Positions 8,128-23,100 are shown, counted from the stretch's first letter. The stretch: 63,875 nucleotides of DNA from Myxococcales bacterium (GCA_013298625.1 JAAFIF010000053.1:1-63875), one strand, 5' to 3'. Program-made: numbers and translations. Notes: generated by a model not told the origin, from the letters alone.

Positions 8128-8934
8128 ATGGTCGACAGCGAGTCGTTGCGGGCGGTGCTCGATGCGTGGAAGGCGTGCGCGTCGAGCGGCGTGGCGTCGG
8201 TGACGGTGACGCTGGTTCAGGCGCGCGGGTCGGCCCCGCAAGAGACTGGCGCGAAGCTGCTCGCGACGGCGAGCGGTTTGATGGCGGGGACGATCGGCGG
8301 CGGCAGGCTCGAAGCGCACGCTCTTCGCCGCGCGGGATCGCTGCTCGCGGACCGGTCGAGCGCTGCGTGCGAGCTCGAGACGGTGAACCTTCAGCGTGAC
8401 CTCGGCATGACGTGCGGCGGCGAGGTCTCGTTGCTCTACGAGACGCACGGGCAACGGCCGTGGAACGTGACCGTCTTCGGCGCAGGCCACGTGGCGCAGT
8501 CGGTGGTGCGGCTGCTCGCGACGCTCGAGTGCCAGGTGCGCGTGTTCGACCCGCGCGTCGAGTGGGTGCAGAAGGTGTGCGCTGCGCCCAACGTGCGCGC
8601 GGCGGCGGTCGAGGACATGGCCGCGCAGGTCGCGGCGCTGAGCGCGGGGTCGTACGTGGTGGTGATGACGCAGGGGCACGCGACGGACGTTCCGGTGCTG
8701 CGGGCGGCGCTCGAGCGGGGCGGGTTCGCGTACGTTGGCGTGATGGGGAGCGCGGTGAAGTCCAAGCGAATCCGCGCCGAGCTCGAAGCGTGCGGCGTCG
8801 ATGCCGAGCGCGTCGCGGCGCTGCGCTGCCCGATCGGGCTTCCGATCGGCAACAACACGCCCAACGAAATCGCGGTCTCGGTCGTGGCCGAGCTGCTCAC
8901 TGTGCGCGACGAGCGACGCACGCGCGGCGATTGA
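8128..8934 (+). CDS. xdhC: XdhC/CoxI-family molybdoenzyme maturation protein
   Basis: XdhC-type proteins bind molybdenum cofactor, aid its sulfuration and insert it into xanthine or aldehyde dehydrogenases. The 268 residues contain the N-terminal CoxI-like half (ARGSAPQETGAKLL, GTIGGGRLE) and the C-terminal Rossmann half (VFGAGHVAQSVVRLL, VFDPR), ending with VGVMGSAVKSKRI and CPIGLPIG. The length is usual for two-domain members. No xdhA, xdhB or cox structural gene lies nearby, so this is an orphan accessory gene whose client must be elsewhere, or a related protein with another role. ATG 8128 begins the domain directly. Confidence 0.88.
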   Translation: MVDSESLRAVLDAWKACASSGVASVTVTLVQARGSAPQETGAKLLATASGLMAGTIGGGRLEAHALRRAGSLLADRSSAACELETVNLQRDLGMTCGGEVSLLYETHGQRPWNVTVFGAGHVAQSVVRLLATLECQVRVFDPRVEWVQKVCAAPNVRAAAVEDMAAQVAALSAGSYVVVMTQGHATDVPVLRAALERGGFAYVGVMGSAVKSKRIRAELEACGVDAERVAALRCPIGLPIGNNTPNEIAVSVVAELLTVRDERRTRGD

Positions 8935-8997
8935 GCGCAGCGCTCGCACAGCAGGGGTTGCGCGCGCGCGGGGCGGGGCTTAGTAGCGTCGCGCAAC

Positions 8998-9005
8998 AAA
9001 GGAGG
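8998..9005 (+). promoter_or_regulatory. Strong Shine-Dalgarno fixing the NADAR gene start
   Basis: AAAGGAGG ends 5 nt before GTG 9011. The upstream in-frame GTG at 9005 overlaps this site and so is unlikely to be the start. Confidence 0.75.
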
Positions 9006-9010
9006 TGGTC

Positions 9011-9466
9011 GTGAGCGACGACCGCGCGGTGATCTATTTCTATTCGACGACCGACGAGCACGGGTACATGAGCAATTTTGCTCGCTATTCGATCAAACTC
9101 GGCGGCAAGCGCTGGGCGACGACCGAGCACTATTTTCAGGCGATGAAGTTCGTCGGGACCGAGCACGAAGAGGACGTGCGCGCTGCTCCGACGGCGAAAG
9201 AGGCTGCGAGCCGCGGACGAGACCGCGCGCGTCCGCTGCGTCGCGACTGGGAGAGCGTGAAGGACGCCGTGATGATGGACGCGCTGCGCGCGAAGTTCGA
9301 TCAGCACCCCGAGCTCGCCGAGCGGCTGCTCGTGACGGGCGACGCGAAGCTCGTCGAGAAGACGACGGGCGACTACTACTGGGGCTGCGGCAGCAAAGGG
9401 ACCGGCAGAAACATGCTCGGCGTGCTGCTGATGCGCTTGCGCGACGAGCTCGCCGCCGCGCGTTGA
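9011..9466 (+). CDS. NADAR-family (YbiA/DUF1768) N-glycosidase-like protein
   Basis: The 151-residue protein aligns along its whole length with the E. coli YbiA pattern as I recall it: GYMSNFARYSIKL, TTEHYFQAMKF, the acidic and TAKEAASRGR segments, the LRRDWESVKDAVM block, HPELAERLL and the closing YWGCG..GTGRNMLG..LMRLR. Family members split the N-glycosidic bond of riboflavin-pathway intermediates or remove ADP-ribose from nucleic acid. Which applies here cannot be read from sequence. GTG 9011 is chosen because of the AAAGGAGG at 8998. No DarT-like partner is adjacent. The next gene, on the minus strand, converges with a 4-bp gap. Confidence 0.9.
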   Translation: MSDDRAVIYFYSTTDEHGYMSNFARYSIKLGGKRWATTEHYFQAMKFVGTEHEEDVRAAPTAKEAASRGRDRARPLRRDWESVKDAVMMDALRAKFDQHPELAERLLVTGDAKLVEKTTGDYYWGCGSKGTGRNMLGVLLMRLRDELAAAR

Positions 9467-9470
9467 GCGC

Positions 9471-9965
9471 TCAGCGATCGCGAGAGATGTCGACCTCGAC
9501 GTGCCCGCCGCTGACCGCGCCTTGCGTGAAGTGCGCGTAGCCCCAGCGGCTGCGGCAGGTGATGACGTTGCCGCCGACCCTCGTTTGAATTCGTGTGCAG
9601 CCGGGGATGCGCAGGCGCTCGATCGCGACGAGGGGCATCGCGGGCGTCACGCGGCGGCCGCTGATGACGACGCCGGGCGTGAGGGCGAGGCGCCTGCGCG
9701 CGACCCGCACGCGACCGAGCGAGTCCATGAAGAACGTCCACGCGCGGCTGGTGAGCACGTTGGGGCCGAGGCTCCCCGATGGGTGCGGGGCGAGCGGGCC
9801 GATGCGCGCGAGCTCGGCGCGGGTCATCGCCATGTTGACCGGGCCGAGCGTTCGGCCGGGTTCGAGCAGCCAGCCGGGAATCGGCGCGCGGCGGGCCTCC
9901 GCGGACGGTGTGGAGAGCGCGAGGGCGACGGCGGCGCAGAGCGCGAGGAGGTGCGGGCGGTTCAC
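9471..9965 (-). CDS. Small secreted protein of unknown function
   Basis: The 164-residue protein has a clear signal peptide (about residues 1-24, cleavage near SAEA-R) and a compact basic beta-rich body with two Cys that could form a disulfide (GCTRIQT and VITCRSR). I do not recognise a family. It is the last gene of a three-gene minus-strand operon: its GTG start at 9965 overlaps the TGA of the TetR gene in a GTGA junction. Translation is therefore probably coupled to the regulator, and expression should follow the palindrome at 11255-11274. Confidence 0.7.
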   Translation of the reverse strand: MNRPHLLALCAAVALALSTPSAEARRAPIPGWLLEPGRTLGPVNMAMTRAELARIGPLAPHPSGSLGPNVLTSRAWTFFMDSLGRVRVARRRLALTPGVVISGRRVTPAMPLVAIERLRIPGCTRIQTRVGGNVITCRSRWGYAHFTQGAVSGGHVEVDISRDR

Positions 9966-10726
9966 GGCTTCTTCGAGCGTGATACCGGCGCTTTGCTTGG
10001 GCCCTTCCTCGCGGGGTCGGGTTCGGCGGGCGCGGGTCGGAGAAAGCCATTTTCGAGCAGGGCGTACAGGGCCTTCACGATGCCTTCGCGGTCGACGACG
10101 CTGTCGCTGGTGGCGCTGGCGAGCAGGACCTCTTTGAGCGCGCCGATCGCGAAGATCGCATAGAGGGCGGGGTCTCCTTGCGCGACGATGCCCAGCGATT
10201 GACCGTCGCAGAGGCTCTCGGTGAGCAGCTGTCGCACCCCTCGGTCGAACGCCCGGAGGTTCTCGGTGAAGTCCTTGTCCATCCCTGCGGCGTGGGTGAG
10301 CAAGAGCTGCGTGGTCTCGGGCTCGTCGAGCAGCACCGCGAGGATGGCGCGGATGTTGTGCTTCACTTGTTCGGGGACGTCTTGCGCGACGTCGACCCGC
10401 AAAATCGCCTGCGAAATGCGCTCGAACAGCGCGCCGAGCAGCTCGACGAAGATCGATCGCTTGTCCTTGAAGTAGAGATAGAACGTGCCCTTGGCGACGC
10501 CCGCTTGCGCAGCGATGTCGTCGACCTTGGCCTCGTGGTAGCCGCGGGTCGCGAACACTCTTCTCGCCGCGCGAAGCAGGTCGGTCCGGCGCTCGGCCTG
10601 ACGGTCGGCGCGCTCGGCGGTCTTGTCGTCGGCCTTCTTCGTCGCGCTCTTCTTCGCGGCGGGCTCGGGCTCGTTGCGCGTCGCTTTCACGGGACCCGGT
10701 TGTACACCGGACGCGGCTGTTCTCAT
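9962..10726 (-). CDS. TetR/AcrR-family transcriptional regulator
   Basis: The 254-residue protein has a Lys/Ala/Asp-rich N-terminal extension of about 40 residues, then a typical TetR helix-turn-helix: LLRAARRVFATRGYHEAKV, DIAAQAGVAKGTFYLYFKDK and RSIFVEL. The variable C-terminal half should bind a ligand, perhaps an acyl-CoA given the divergent CoA-dehydratase-type genes, but that is inference. A basic Ser/Lys tail ends the protein. The ATG at 10726 overlaps the TGA of the DUF302 gene in an ATGA junction; a longer frame upstream reads through the DUF302 gene and is a shadow. The perfect palindrome 0.5 kb upstream is the obvious operator. Confidence 0.92.
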   Translation of the reverse strand: MRTAASGVQPGPVKATRNEPEPAAKKSATKKADDKTAERADRQAERRTDLLRAARRVFATRGYHEAKVDDIAAQAGVAKGTFYLYFKDKRSIFVELLGALFERISQAILRVDVAQDVPEQVKHNIRAILAVLLDEPETTQLLLTHAAGMDKDFTENLRAFDRGVRQLLTESLCDGQSLGIVAQGDPALYAIFAIGALKEVLLASATSDSVVDREGIVKALYALLENGFLRPAPAEPDPARKGPSKAPVSRSKKP

Positions 10727-11124
10727 GCTTTCTCGAGCGCCCGTCGCAGCCGCGCGTCGGCGTCGCGGGCCACCTCGTCGATCGCGGACTTGCTCTGCAT
10801 CGCCGCGAACATCGCCACGGGAGCGATCGCGGACAGCACGCAGTCCGCTCCGTCCTGCGCCACGACCACGTTGCAGGGCAAGAGCAGCCCGACCGCGGGT
10901 TCGGCGCTGAGGGCCTTGTGCGCGAGGGCGGGGTTGCACGCGCCCAAGATCACGTACGGCTCGATCTTCACCGAGAGCTTCTTGTCCAGGGTGGCCTGCA
11001 TGTCGATCTCGGTCAGCACCCCGAAGCCCTCACTCTTGAGCGCCTCGATCACGCGCTCGCGTCCTTCGGCGAGGGGGGGCTCGGGCAACCTGCGGGTGAT
11101 CGCGTACGCGACGTCGAAATTCAT
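10723..11124 (-). CDS. DUF302-family protein
   Basis: The 133 residues match the DUF302 layout: an early acidic helix after MNFDVAYAITRRL, the EGFGVLTEIDMQATLDKKL block, then PYVILGACNPALAHKAL and the conserved VGLLLPCNVVV. The family forms small alpha/beta dimers of unproven function, some linked to metal or redox stress. I favour ATG 11124, preceded by a CTCGGGG stretch, over the TTG at 11151. It is the first gene of an operon with the TetR gene (ATGA overlap) and is transcribed away from the CoA-dehydratase activase genes. The 231-bp gap between the divergent starts holds the palindrome. Confidence 0.87.
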   Translation of the reverse strand: MNFDVAYAITRRLPEPPLAEGRERVIEALKSEGFGVLTEIDMQATLDKKLSVKIEPYVILGACNPALAHKALSAEPAVGLLLPCNVVVAQDGADCVLSAIAPVAMFAAMQSKSAIDEVARDADARLRRALEKA

Positions 11125-11222
11125 CCCCGAGAGAGCCACCCCGACGCGCAATGGATTCGCCCGGTGCGAAGTTCGATGCGCAGCGCCGCGGTGTAGGTGC
11201 TGAGAATCGCACGCGCATCGCT

Positions 11223-11251
11223 TGCGTCACCCCGCACGTGGCAGGTAGCTT
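11223..11251 (+). promoter_or_regulatory. Candidate promoter for the activase/dehydratase genes
   Basis: TTGCGT (11223-11228) and TAGCTT (11246-11251) are spaced by 17 bp, and the palindrome starts 3 bp after the -10-like box. Repressor bound there would block the start site. Match to consensus is moderate. Confidence 0.35.
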
Positions 11252-11254
11252 CTT

Positions 11255-11274
11255 CTGACTGACGAGTCAGTCAG
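11255..11274. promoter_or_regulatory. Perfect 20-bp palindrome, probable TetR operator
   Basis: CTGACTGAC-GA-GTCAGTCAG has two exactly complementary 9-bp arms and a 2-bp centre. Size and symmetry fit a TetR-family operator. It lies in the only divergent gap of this region, between the DUF302-tetR operon (minus) and the activase/dehydratase genes (plus), so one site could control both. Confidence 0.85.
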
Positions 11275-11355
11275 CGACCGTTGACGGCCGCTCCGAGCAA
11301 CCCTCTGATGGGGCGCGTTGGGGTCGTCGAGCGCACACGAAGGACGCACGCAGCG

Positions 11356-14973
<3,618 letters not shown>

Positions 14974-15006
14974 CTCCGCTCGCCAATCGAAGAGGGAAAA
15001 CACAGC

Positions 15007-16983
<1,977 letters not shown>

Positions 16984-16995
16984 GCGACGCGCCCG

Positions 16996-17844
16996 TCACG
17001 CTTGCTTCGGAATGCTCCGAAGCCACCGAGACACATCCGGCGAGGTGTGCAGGTAGCTGAGGACGAGCTCGACGTCCGAGCCGTTTCCGTCGCTCTTGGG
17101 GGTGAGCGCGTTGACGGCGACCGCGTGGGTCTTGTCGCACTTTTCGCAGTACGCGAGGTCCAAGCGAAGCGACGGGCCCGGCTGCGAGAGCGGCCCGATC
17201 TGGTTGAGCACTGAGAAGTCCTGCGCCTCGAGGTGCTGCTTGACCGCGTCCTTGGGCGCGGGGTTCAAGTGCACGCGGCCCTCGTCTTCTTTGCACCAGG
17301 TGCCGCACTGCTCGCAGTAGACGCCGCCGCTCGCGAGGCCGGCGCCGAGGCCGATGCCCGCGCCGAGGACGATCAGCGCTTCGAGTCCCCACAGCAGCCA
17401 GAGCACGGTGCCCGAGGGCGCCGAGCCGCTCACGCTCCACGCGCCCACTTCGCTGATGCGGCTGATGGTCGAGAACATCGCGCCGGGGTCGACCAGGATG
17501 TCGAGCATCGACGGGCCTTCGGCGCCGTTGCGCGAGAGCACGACGGACAGCCACGCGACCCACGCCATGTAGTGACCGACGATCGACGCGAGGGTCGCAG
17601 CGATCGCGCCCACCGCCGTCGAGCGGCCGTGTCCTGCGCGAAAGAGCATCGCCGCGATCGCGCCATAGCCCGCGCCCGCGAGCGCCGCGATCACGAAGGT
17701 GATCTTGCCGACGACAGGGATGCGGGCCATCGCCTGGCCGTAGATCGTGCCCAGCAGGACCGCCGCGACGAGGCCTCCGCCGAAGCCGAGTGGGAGCGCG
17801 AGCGCGCCGAACTTGCCCGAGTGCTTGTAGTAGTTGGGTTGCAT
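16996..17844 (-). CDS. Integral membrane protein with C-terminal zinc-ribbon-like Cys pairs
   Basis: The 282-residue protein has an N-terminal hydrophilic start, about four membrane segments (near LALPLGFGGGLVAAVLLG, ITFVIAALAGAGYGAIAAML, a third around VGHYMAWVAWLSVVL, and VLWLLWGLEALIVLGAGIGL), and a soluble C-terminal half. The latter has CEQCGTWC and YCEKCDK, a likely zinc-binding pair. I do not recognise the family. ATG 17844 is preferred to GTG 17877, since the protein reads naturally from MQPNYYKHSG. It converges on the dehydratase-like gene with a 12-bp gap. Confidence 0.72.
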   Translation of the reverse strand: MQPNYYKHSGKFGALALPLGFGGGLVAAVLLGTIYGQAMARIPVVGKITFVIAALAGAGYGAIAAMLFRAGHGRSTAVGAIAATLASIVGHYMAWVAWLSVVLSRNGAEGPSMLDILVDPGAMFSTISRISEVGAWSVSGSAPSGTVLWLLWGLEALIVLGAGIGLGAGLASGGVYCEQCGTWCKEDEGRVHLNPAPKDAVKQHLEAQDFSVLNQIGPLSQPGPSLRLDLAYCEKCDKTHAVAVNALTPKSDGNGSDVELVLSYLHTSPDVSRWLRSIPKQA

Positions 17845-17921
17845 GCTTCGTTGCCGTTGAAGTTTGTATACGGCCACGCAGAAACCCCGCGCGCGAAGGC
17901 TGCGACGATTGTTATGTCAGG

Positions 17922-18872
17922 CTACCCAGCGCGATCGATCCACGTGCAGATTTGTTCATCAATTCCGCGTGGACCCTTCTCGCCGAGGTCGAGCGACGAA
18001 GAGAATCCGACGTGTCCGCCGGGGACGGTGCGGGCGTCGATGGCCTTCGACGCGCGGGCGAGCGACGGGTGCACGACGCGCGTCGGGATCATCGGATCGT
18101 CGCGCCCCACCACGACGAGCGAGGGGGTCTTCATCGAAGGCAAGTGCGGCGCGACCGAGACCTTGGCGTAGTAGTCCTGGGCGCTCGCGAAGCCGTGCCA
18201 CGGCGCGACGACCTCGTCGTCCCACTGGCGAATGCTGCGGATCTTCTTCGCCCGCTCGACGCTGATCGGAACGTCAACGCGATGCGCCGCCACGCCCGCG
18301 TAGATCTCGCACAGCGCGCGCAGCATGTGATTGAGGTACGGCCTGCGCGACCAGTGGTCGATCTCGACCGCGCCGGGCGCGAGGTCGAGCGGCGGGCACA
18401 CGGCGATCACTCCGCCGAGCGAGGGGTGCTCCTCGCGCAGCGCCGCGAAGCGCAGCGAGACGTGCGCGCCGAGCGACGATCCCCAGAGAAATACCTGTCG
18501 AAACGCGCTTACTTCCGGGCACGACAGCGTCGCCTCGAGGTCGTCGACGAGCCCCGCGTGATAGTAGTCGTTGCCGCCCTTGCGGTCGGCGCCGCGGAGG
18601 TTGATGCGCAGGTGCGAGACGCCGCGACGCGAGAGCGTGCGCGACGCTGTGCGGACGTAGTGGCTCTCGAAGCTGCCTCCGAGCCCGTGCACGAGGATCA
18701 CCAGTCGATCGCGTCGCGGCGACATCGTGTGCATGCGACCGGTGAGCGTGACCGCGCCGCGGCGAGGGTCGTCGAAGGAGCGCGACCACGGCGTCGAGTG
18801 CGCGACGCGCGCGGGGCGCACGTGCGCTGCGACGAAGGGGGCGAAGGTCCAGAGGTGTCCGCGGATGGGCAT
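17922..18872 (-). CDS. Alpha/beta hydrolase, YheT-like
   Basis: The 316-residue protein shows the YheT (UPF0017) arrangement: LVILVHGLGGSFESHYVR for the oxyanion loop, LRINLRGADRKGGNDYYHAG, the nucleophile elbow WGSSLGAH, a late VVGRDDPMIP with the acid, and GGHVGF with the catalytic His. YheT relatives act on short- or medium-chain esters; the natural substrate here is unknown. No signal peptide is evident. It is transcribed divergently from the Cys-rich lipoprotein gene, with 92 bp between the starts. Confidence 0.86.
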   Translation of the reverse strand: MPIRGHLWTFAPFVAAHVRPARVAHSTPWSRSFDDPRRGAVTLTGRMHTMSPRRDRLVILVHGLGGSFESHYVRTASRTLSRRGVSHLRINLRGADRKGGNDYYHAGLVDDLEATLSCPEVSAFRQVFLWGSSLGAHVSLRFAALREEHPSLGGVIAVCPPLDLAPGAVEIDHWSRRPYLNHMLRALCEIYAGVAAHRVDVPISVERAKKIRSIRQWDDEVVAPWHGFASAQDYYAKVSVAPHLPSMKTPSLVVVGRDDPMIPTRVVHPSLARASKAIDARTVPGGHVGFSSSLDLGEKGPRGIDEQICTWIDRAG

Positions 18873-18964
18873 TCGAAGGGAGGGCCGAGAGTGTATGCGA
18901 TGGCCGCGCTCAGCGCTCGGTTGGCGAGGCGGTTTTCAGCGCAAACGTGGTAGGTTGCGCGCAG

Positions 18965-20044
18965 ATGAATCGCTCGCTTCGCGTGTGCATAGGCTCGCTC
19001 TCGCTGCTGGTCTTCGCGGGCTGCCCTGCGCCGGCCTCGATGCCCGACGTCGAAGAGCAGCCCGATCGCGTCGCGGTGGACGCCGTCGTGCGCGACACCG
19101 CGCGAGCCGAAGCGGGCGCCGACGCAGAGAGCGACGGCGGCGCGTCGATGGACGCGACGTTGGACGCGGCGGCCGAGGGCGGCGTCGAAGCGGGGACGTC
19201 CATGGACGCTGCTGTCGAAGCGGGATCAACGCCCGACGCGACGAGCGCGCCCGACGCGGTGGCGATCGACGTGACGCTGAGCGATGTGTTTCTGCCGCCC
19301 GAGGATTCGCGGCGCGCGGAGTACTGCGATCAGCCGTCGACGCTGCGCGTGTGCACCATGGACAGCGACTGTGATCGCCCTGTGCAGCGGTGCCTCCCGA
19401 CGGGCTGCGGAGCCGTGCAGCGCTGCCAGCCCGCGGGGCGCACGTGCAGGGACAACGCGGACTGCCTGGCGGGCTCGCAGACGTGCACGCGGGGCACGTG
19501 CGTGGCGAGCAGCGCGGACTGCGGCGACTCGCGCGCTTGTCCGACGGGCTACGCGTGCGAGGGCGCTCCGGGCGCGCGCACGTGCGTGAATCGACGGCAC
19601 GTGTGTGATGGGACTGGGGTTCCGTGCCCGTACGGGGGGGTGTGCGAGGGCGTGCCCGGGCTGTCTCCGCACTGCGTGGCGGTGACGTCGCGCTGCGCGT
19701 CGGACGACGCGTGTCGGCTCGGGTCGTCGTGTCGCGATGTGGACGGTGACGGGCTGCGCGAGTGCGTCCCGTCCGGGCCGTGCACGCCGGGCGCGTGTCC
19801 GATGGGCGATCGCTGCGAGATTCGCCCAGTGGATTACTTCTTGGTCTGCGGCCCGCGCGGGATCTGCAACGCGACCACGGGCTGCGCGGCGGGCTACGAG
19901 TGCGTCGACGTGTGGGCCAGCGGCGTCAGCGAGTGCCGTCCCACGACGCAGCCGTGCCGCACCAACGCGCAGTGCCCGCTCGGACAGCTCTGCTTCGAAG
20001 CGGGTGGCGGCGGAATGCCCGCCGAGCCCGCGGGCTGCCGCTGA
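18965..20044 (+). CDS. Cys-rich surface lipoprotein (EGF/dickkopf-like repeats)
   Basis: A lipobox (LLVFAGC) is followed by a roughly 90-residue Asp/Ala/Gly/Glu-rich spacer and then a domain packed with Cys. Short modules repeat the pattern C-x-x-(N/D)-x-(D/Q)-C-x-x-G-x-x-C, for example CRDNADCLAGSQTC, CRTNAQCPLGQLC and CASDDACRLGSSC. These look like small disulfide-rich repeats found in myxobacterial surface proteins. Such proteins usually bind ligands or form stalks; no enzyme motif is visible. ATG 18965 gives the correct signal-peptide length, while GTG 18947 would add six residues. The VWA lipoprotein gene converges 95 bp downstream. Confidence 0.78.
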   Translation: MNRSLRVCIGSLSLLVFAGCPAPASMPDVEEQPDRVAVDAVVRDTARAEAGADAESDGGASMDATLDAAAEGGVEAGTSMDAAVEAGSTPDATSAPDAVAIDVTLSDVFLPPEDSRRAEYCDQPSTLRVCTMDSDCDRPVQRCLPTGCGAVQRCQPAGRTCRDNADCLAGSQTCTRGTCVASSADCGDSRACPTGYACEGAPGARTCVNRRHVCDGTGVPCPYGGVCEGVPGLSPHCVAVTSRCASDDACRLGSSCRDVDGDGLRECVPSGPCTPGACPMGDRCEIRPVDYFLVCGPRGICNATTGCAAGYECVDVWASGVSECRPTTQPCRTNAQCPLGQLCFEAGGGGMPAEPAGCR

Positions 20045-20050
20045 GCTCTC

Positions 20051-20067
20051 GCTGAAGGATCTTCAGC
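20051..20067. terminator. Short hairpin between convergent lipoprotein genes
   Basis: GCTGAAG-GAT-CTTCAGC is a perfect 7-bp stem with a 3-nt loop, 7 bp after the stop of the Cys-rich gene and 73 bp before the end of the opposing VWA gene. It has no T-run on either side, so it is only a weak terminator candidate. Confidence 0.35.
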
Positions 20068-20139
20068 TCCCCCCTCGGGCGCTGAGTTCGACTGCAGAAT
20101 ACCTGGCGAACGCGGGGCGAAGGGGCGCCGCTGCTGCGA

Positions 20140-23100
20140 TCAGGTTCCGTCGATGCAGTCGAAGAGCACGCGGTAGCCGCGCAGCACGGGAGTGGCCGAG
20201 CGCGAGGCGTTGGAGTTGAGCGTGAAGCGCACTCGCAGGTACGGCGCTCGCGTGGGCTGCATCGCGAGCACGAGCGCGCTCTCGACGTCGAGCGGCGAGA
20301 CCGCGGGGGGCGCGGTTCCGAGCGCGACGCGCGGCGCCGTGGCGAGACCCGCGACGGTGTTGGCGGTGAACGCGTCGATGTCGACGCTGGTGCCCGCAGG
20401 GGTGTCCGCGACGAACTGCACCTGGCGCCACGCGGCCTGACGACCGGCTCCGCACACGGTGAGCGCGTCGACGTCGTACGTGAAGCTGCCGCTCGGGGGA
20501 AAGGCCGACTCGGGAACGACGATCGTGACCGGGACGCGACCGAGCTCGTAGCTGCCGTTGCCGAGCACCACGATCTCGAAGGTGAACGTCTGACGCGAGG
20601 ACGTCGCCATCACGCAGTTGTTGGTGAACTCCGCGCGGAAGTTCACTTGCGTGCCGGGCAGGCACTGGCGCGCGGTGACGGGGACGCCGCCGATCGCCGT
20701 GGGCGGATCGACGCAGCGGCCCGCTGAGTACGCGGCGGACTCGCCGATGGCGGGGTTCGAGAGGCGAACGGTTCCCACTGCGGCGCCCGCGATGGCGCGC
20801 ACGAAGCAGCGCTCGTCGACGCCCGCGGTCGCGGGGTTGTCGAGCGCCATCGCGGTCACGTCCATGCGCGAGTAGTTGGCGAGGTCGCTGACGGCGTTGA
20901 CGACGGCGCTTCCGAGGCCCGTTCCGCTGCCCGAGACGGGGTAGACGGCGTTGGCGCCGCCCGAGACCAGCGAGCCCGTGCCCGCGGCAAACGCGTTGAA
21001 GTCCGCGCGCGCCGTGGCGTTGTTCTCGGACGAGTCGATGATGATGACCTTCGCGCCGCGCGCGTTGTACTCGGCCACGGTCTCGGCGAAGGTCGGTCCG
21101 CGCTGCGTGCCGAGCACGCCCGCGTTGGAGCCTCCGGCGAACAGGGCGTTGTTTGCGTACGCGTTGGTGCCGCCCGAGCCGTTGTGAAACGGCGCGTCGG
21201 TGAAGAGCATCACGATCGGGATCGTGCCCGGACGGAAGCAGGGGTAGCCCCAACGGCCCGGCGTGCAGCCGGTTCGCGTGGGAAAGTAGCCGCTCAGACC
21301 GCGTCCGGTGACGGCGGCCCACAGCGCGGGCGTCTGCGACTCGGGCCAGTCGTTGCCGTTGTGCAGCCCGATGCCGTTGATCGCTGCTTGCGCGACCGCG
21401 GGATCCGCGGCCATGTCGCTGCGATTCTCGAACACCACGTCGCCGCTCGGTCCCCAGCCGTAGGGCGAGACGGGGAAGTCGTCGTGACGACCCACGCCGA
21501 ACCACGCGTCGGGGATGATGCACTTGATCGCGCCGACGATGCCGCCGGGGCAGCCGGCGACGAACGTTCCGCCCGTCATCGAGGCTTGCAGGTTCGAGAG
21601 CTCACCGCCCATCGAGCCGGTGGTGTCGAACAAGAAGTACACGTCCGCGGTGCGCAGGCGCGTCGAGAAGTTGAGACCGTCGGGGCCGGCGGACGAGCCG
21701 AACGGAAGCTCGTGGTAGATCGCCAGCGGATCGCCGTTGATCGTGAGGCCCGCGACCGCGTCGAGCTCGTCGTCGAACGAGTGAAAGAGGCAGGCGTTGT
21801 TCGGGTTGCCGAGGTTGCCTGCGACGATGCTCGCGTAGCGGAAGGAGAACCCGCACGGCAGCGACCACACCGTGGTCATGGCGTCCGCGACGGCGTCGCC
21901 GAAGGCCGTGGTCTCGAGGTTGCTCGTGTCCGTCGGGAGGCCCATCGAGTTGGGGTTGCGCGTCCAACCTTGGGTGAAGACCTCGGTGAGCTTCGCGAGG
22001 TTCCACTTGTTGGGATCGGGCGCCGTGGTGGGCGCGATCTCCGTCGCGTTGGGGTTGTCGCTGAGCCACACGGTGTACTCGAAGGGCTCGAGGCACGAGT
22101 CCGACGTGTGATCCGTGACAGGGAAGAGCACCACGCGATTGCCCGGCGCGCCGAGGTCGTACTTGCGGCCCTCGCGCGGGTCGTAGCCCCAATCGACCAG
22201 CGAATTTCCTGGTGTCGGCTGGCCGTCGCTCACGCCGCCGCCCCAGGGGTTCAAGCGCACGTGCTGCGTGAAGAGCCAGTCGAGGTTGTCCGCGAACACG
22301 CCGATGGTGGCCGTGTCGCGCGGGCCGCCGAAGCAGCGCCACGCATCACAAATCGTCGGCGTGCAGTAGGTGCAGTCGTACGGGCCCGCGGCAGCGTAGT
22401 TGCTGCGTCCGATGGGGCAGCCCGTGGGGTTGGTCTCGATGCCGCCGAGGTAGCGCGCGAAGCGCAGCTGCCGCGCGTCCTGTCCGAGTCGCGTGCGAAA
22501 CACGCCGTTGACGACGCGTCCGCCCGTGGTCTGCACGGCCGAGACGCAGCCTTGCAGCTGGCCGTCCGCCTCGCAGTTGCAGCGCGACGTGGACGCTCGC
22601 AAGCAGCGTCCCGAGCGCGTGTGGCAGAAGAACCCGGCGCCGCAGTTCGCGTTGGTCGTGCACGCGTTGGGGCTGTCTTCGCAGCGCGCGTCGACGCAGA
22701 TCTGCCCAGCGTTGCAGCAGCTGTCATCGGGCGCGTTGCCGCAGTGAGTCTGTCCGGCAGCGCACGTCTCGCCGCAGCCGCTCCAGCGGATGGGCGGAGG
22801 CGCGGCCGCTCCCACCGCAGCGCACGTGGCGGGCGGCGTCGTGTCGACCTCTTCGTACGTGTAGCAAGTCTGTCCTGGTGCGCAGCAGGCGCCGCCGCAG
22901 AGCGAGGCGCAGCCGGAGGGCGGGGGCATTCCTCCGCCGGGCAGCTGGATGCCACCCGATCCGGGCGGGCAAAATCCCGGCAACGGAACACCTGCGATCA
23001 CGACCCCCGTCCCGCGCCCCGTGAGGTCACCGCTGATCGTCGGGCAAATAAGCGTCTGCCTGCACTCGGGGTTGCACGCGCTGCCGCAACCCGTCGGCCC

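Noticed and set aside
9011..9466. NADAR gene as part of an anti-phage ADP-ribosylation system
   Set aside because: No DarT-like or other defence gene lies nearby; neighbours are xdhC and a secreted-protein operon.
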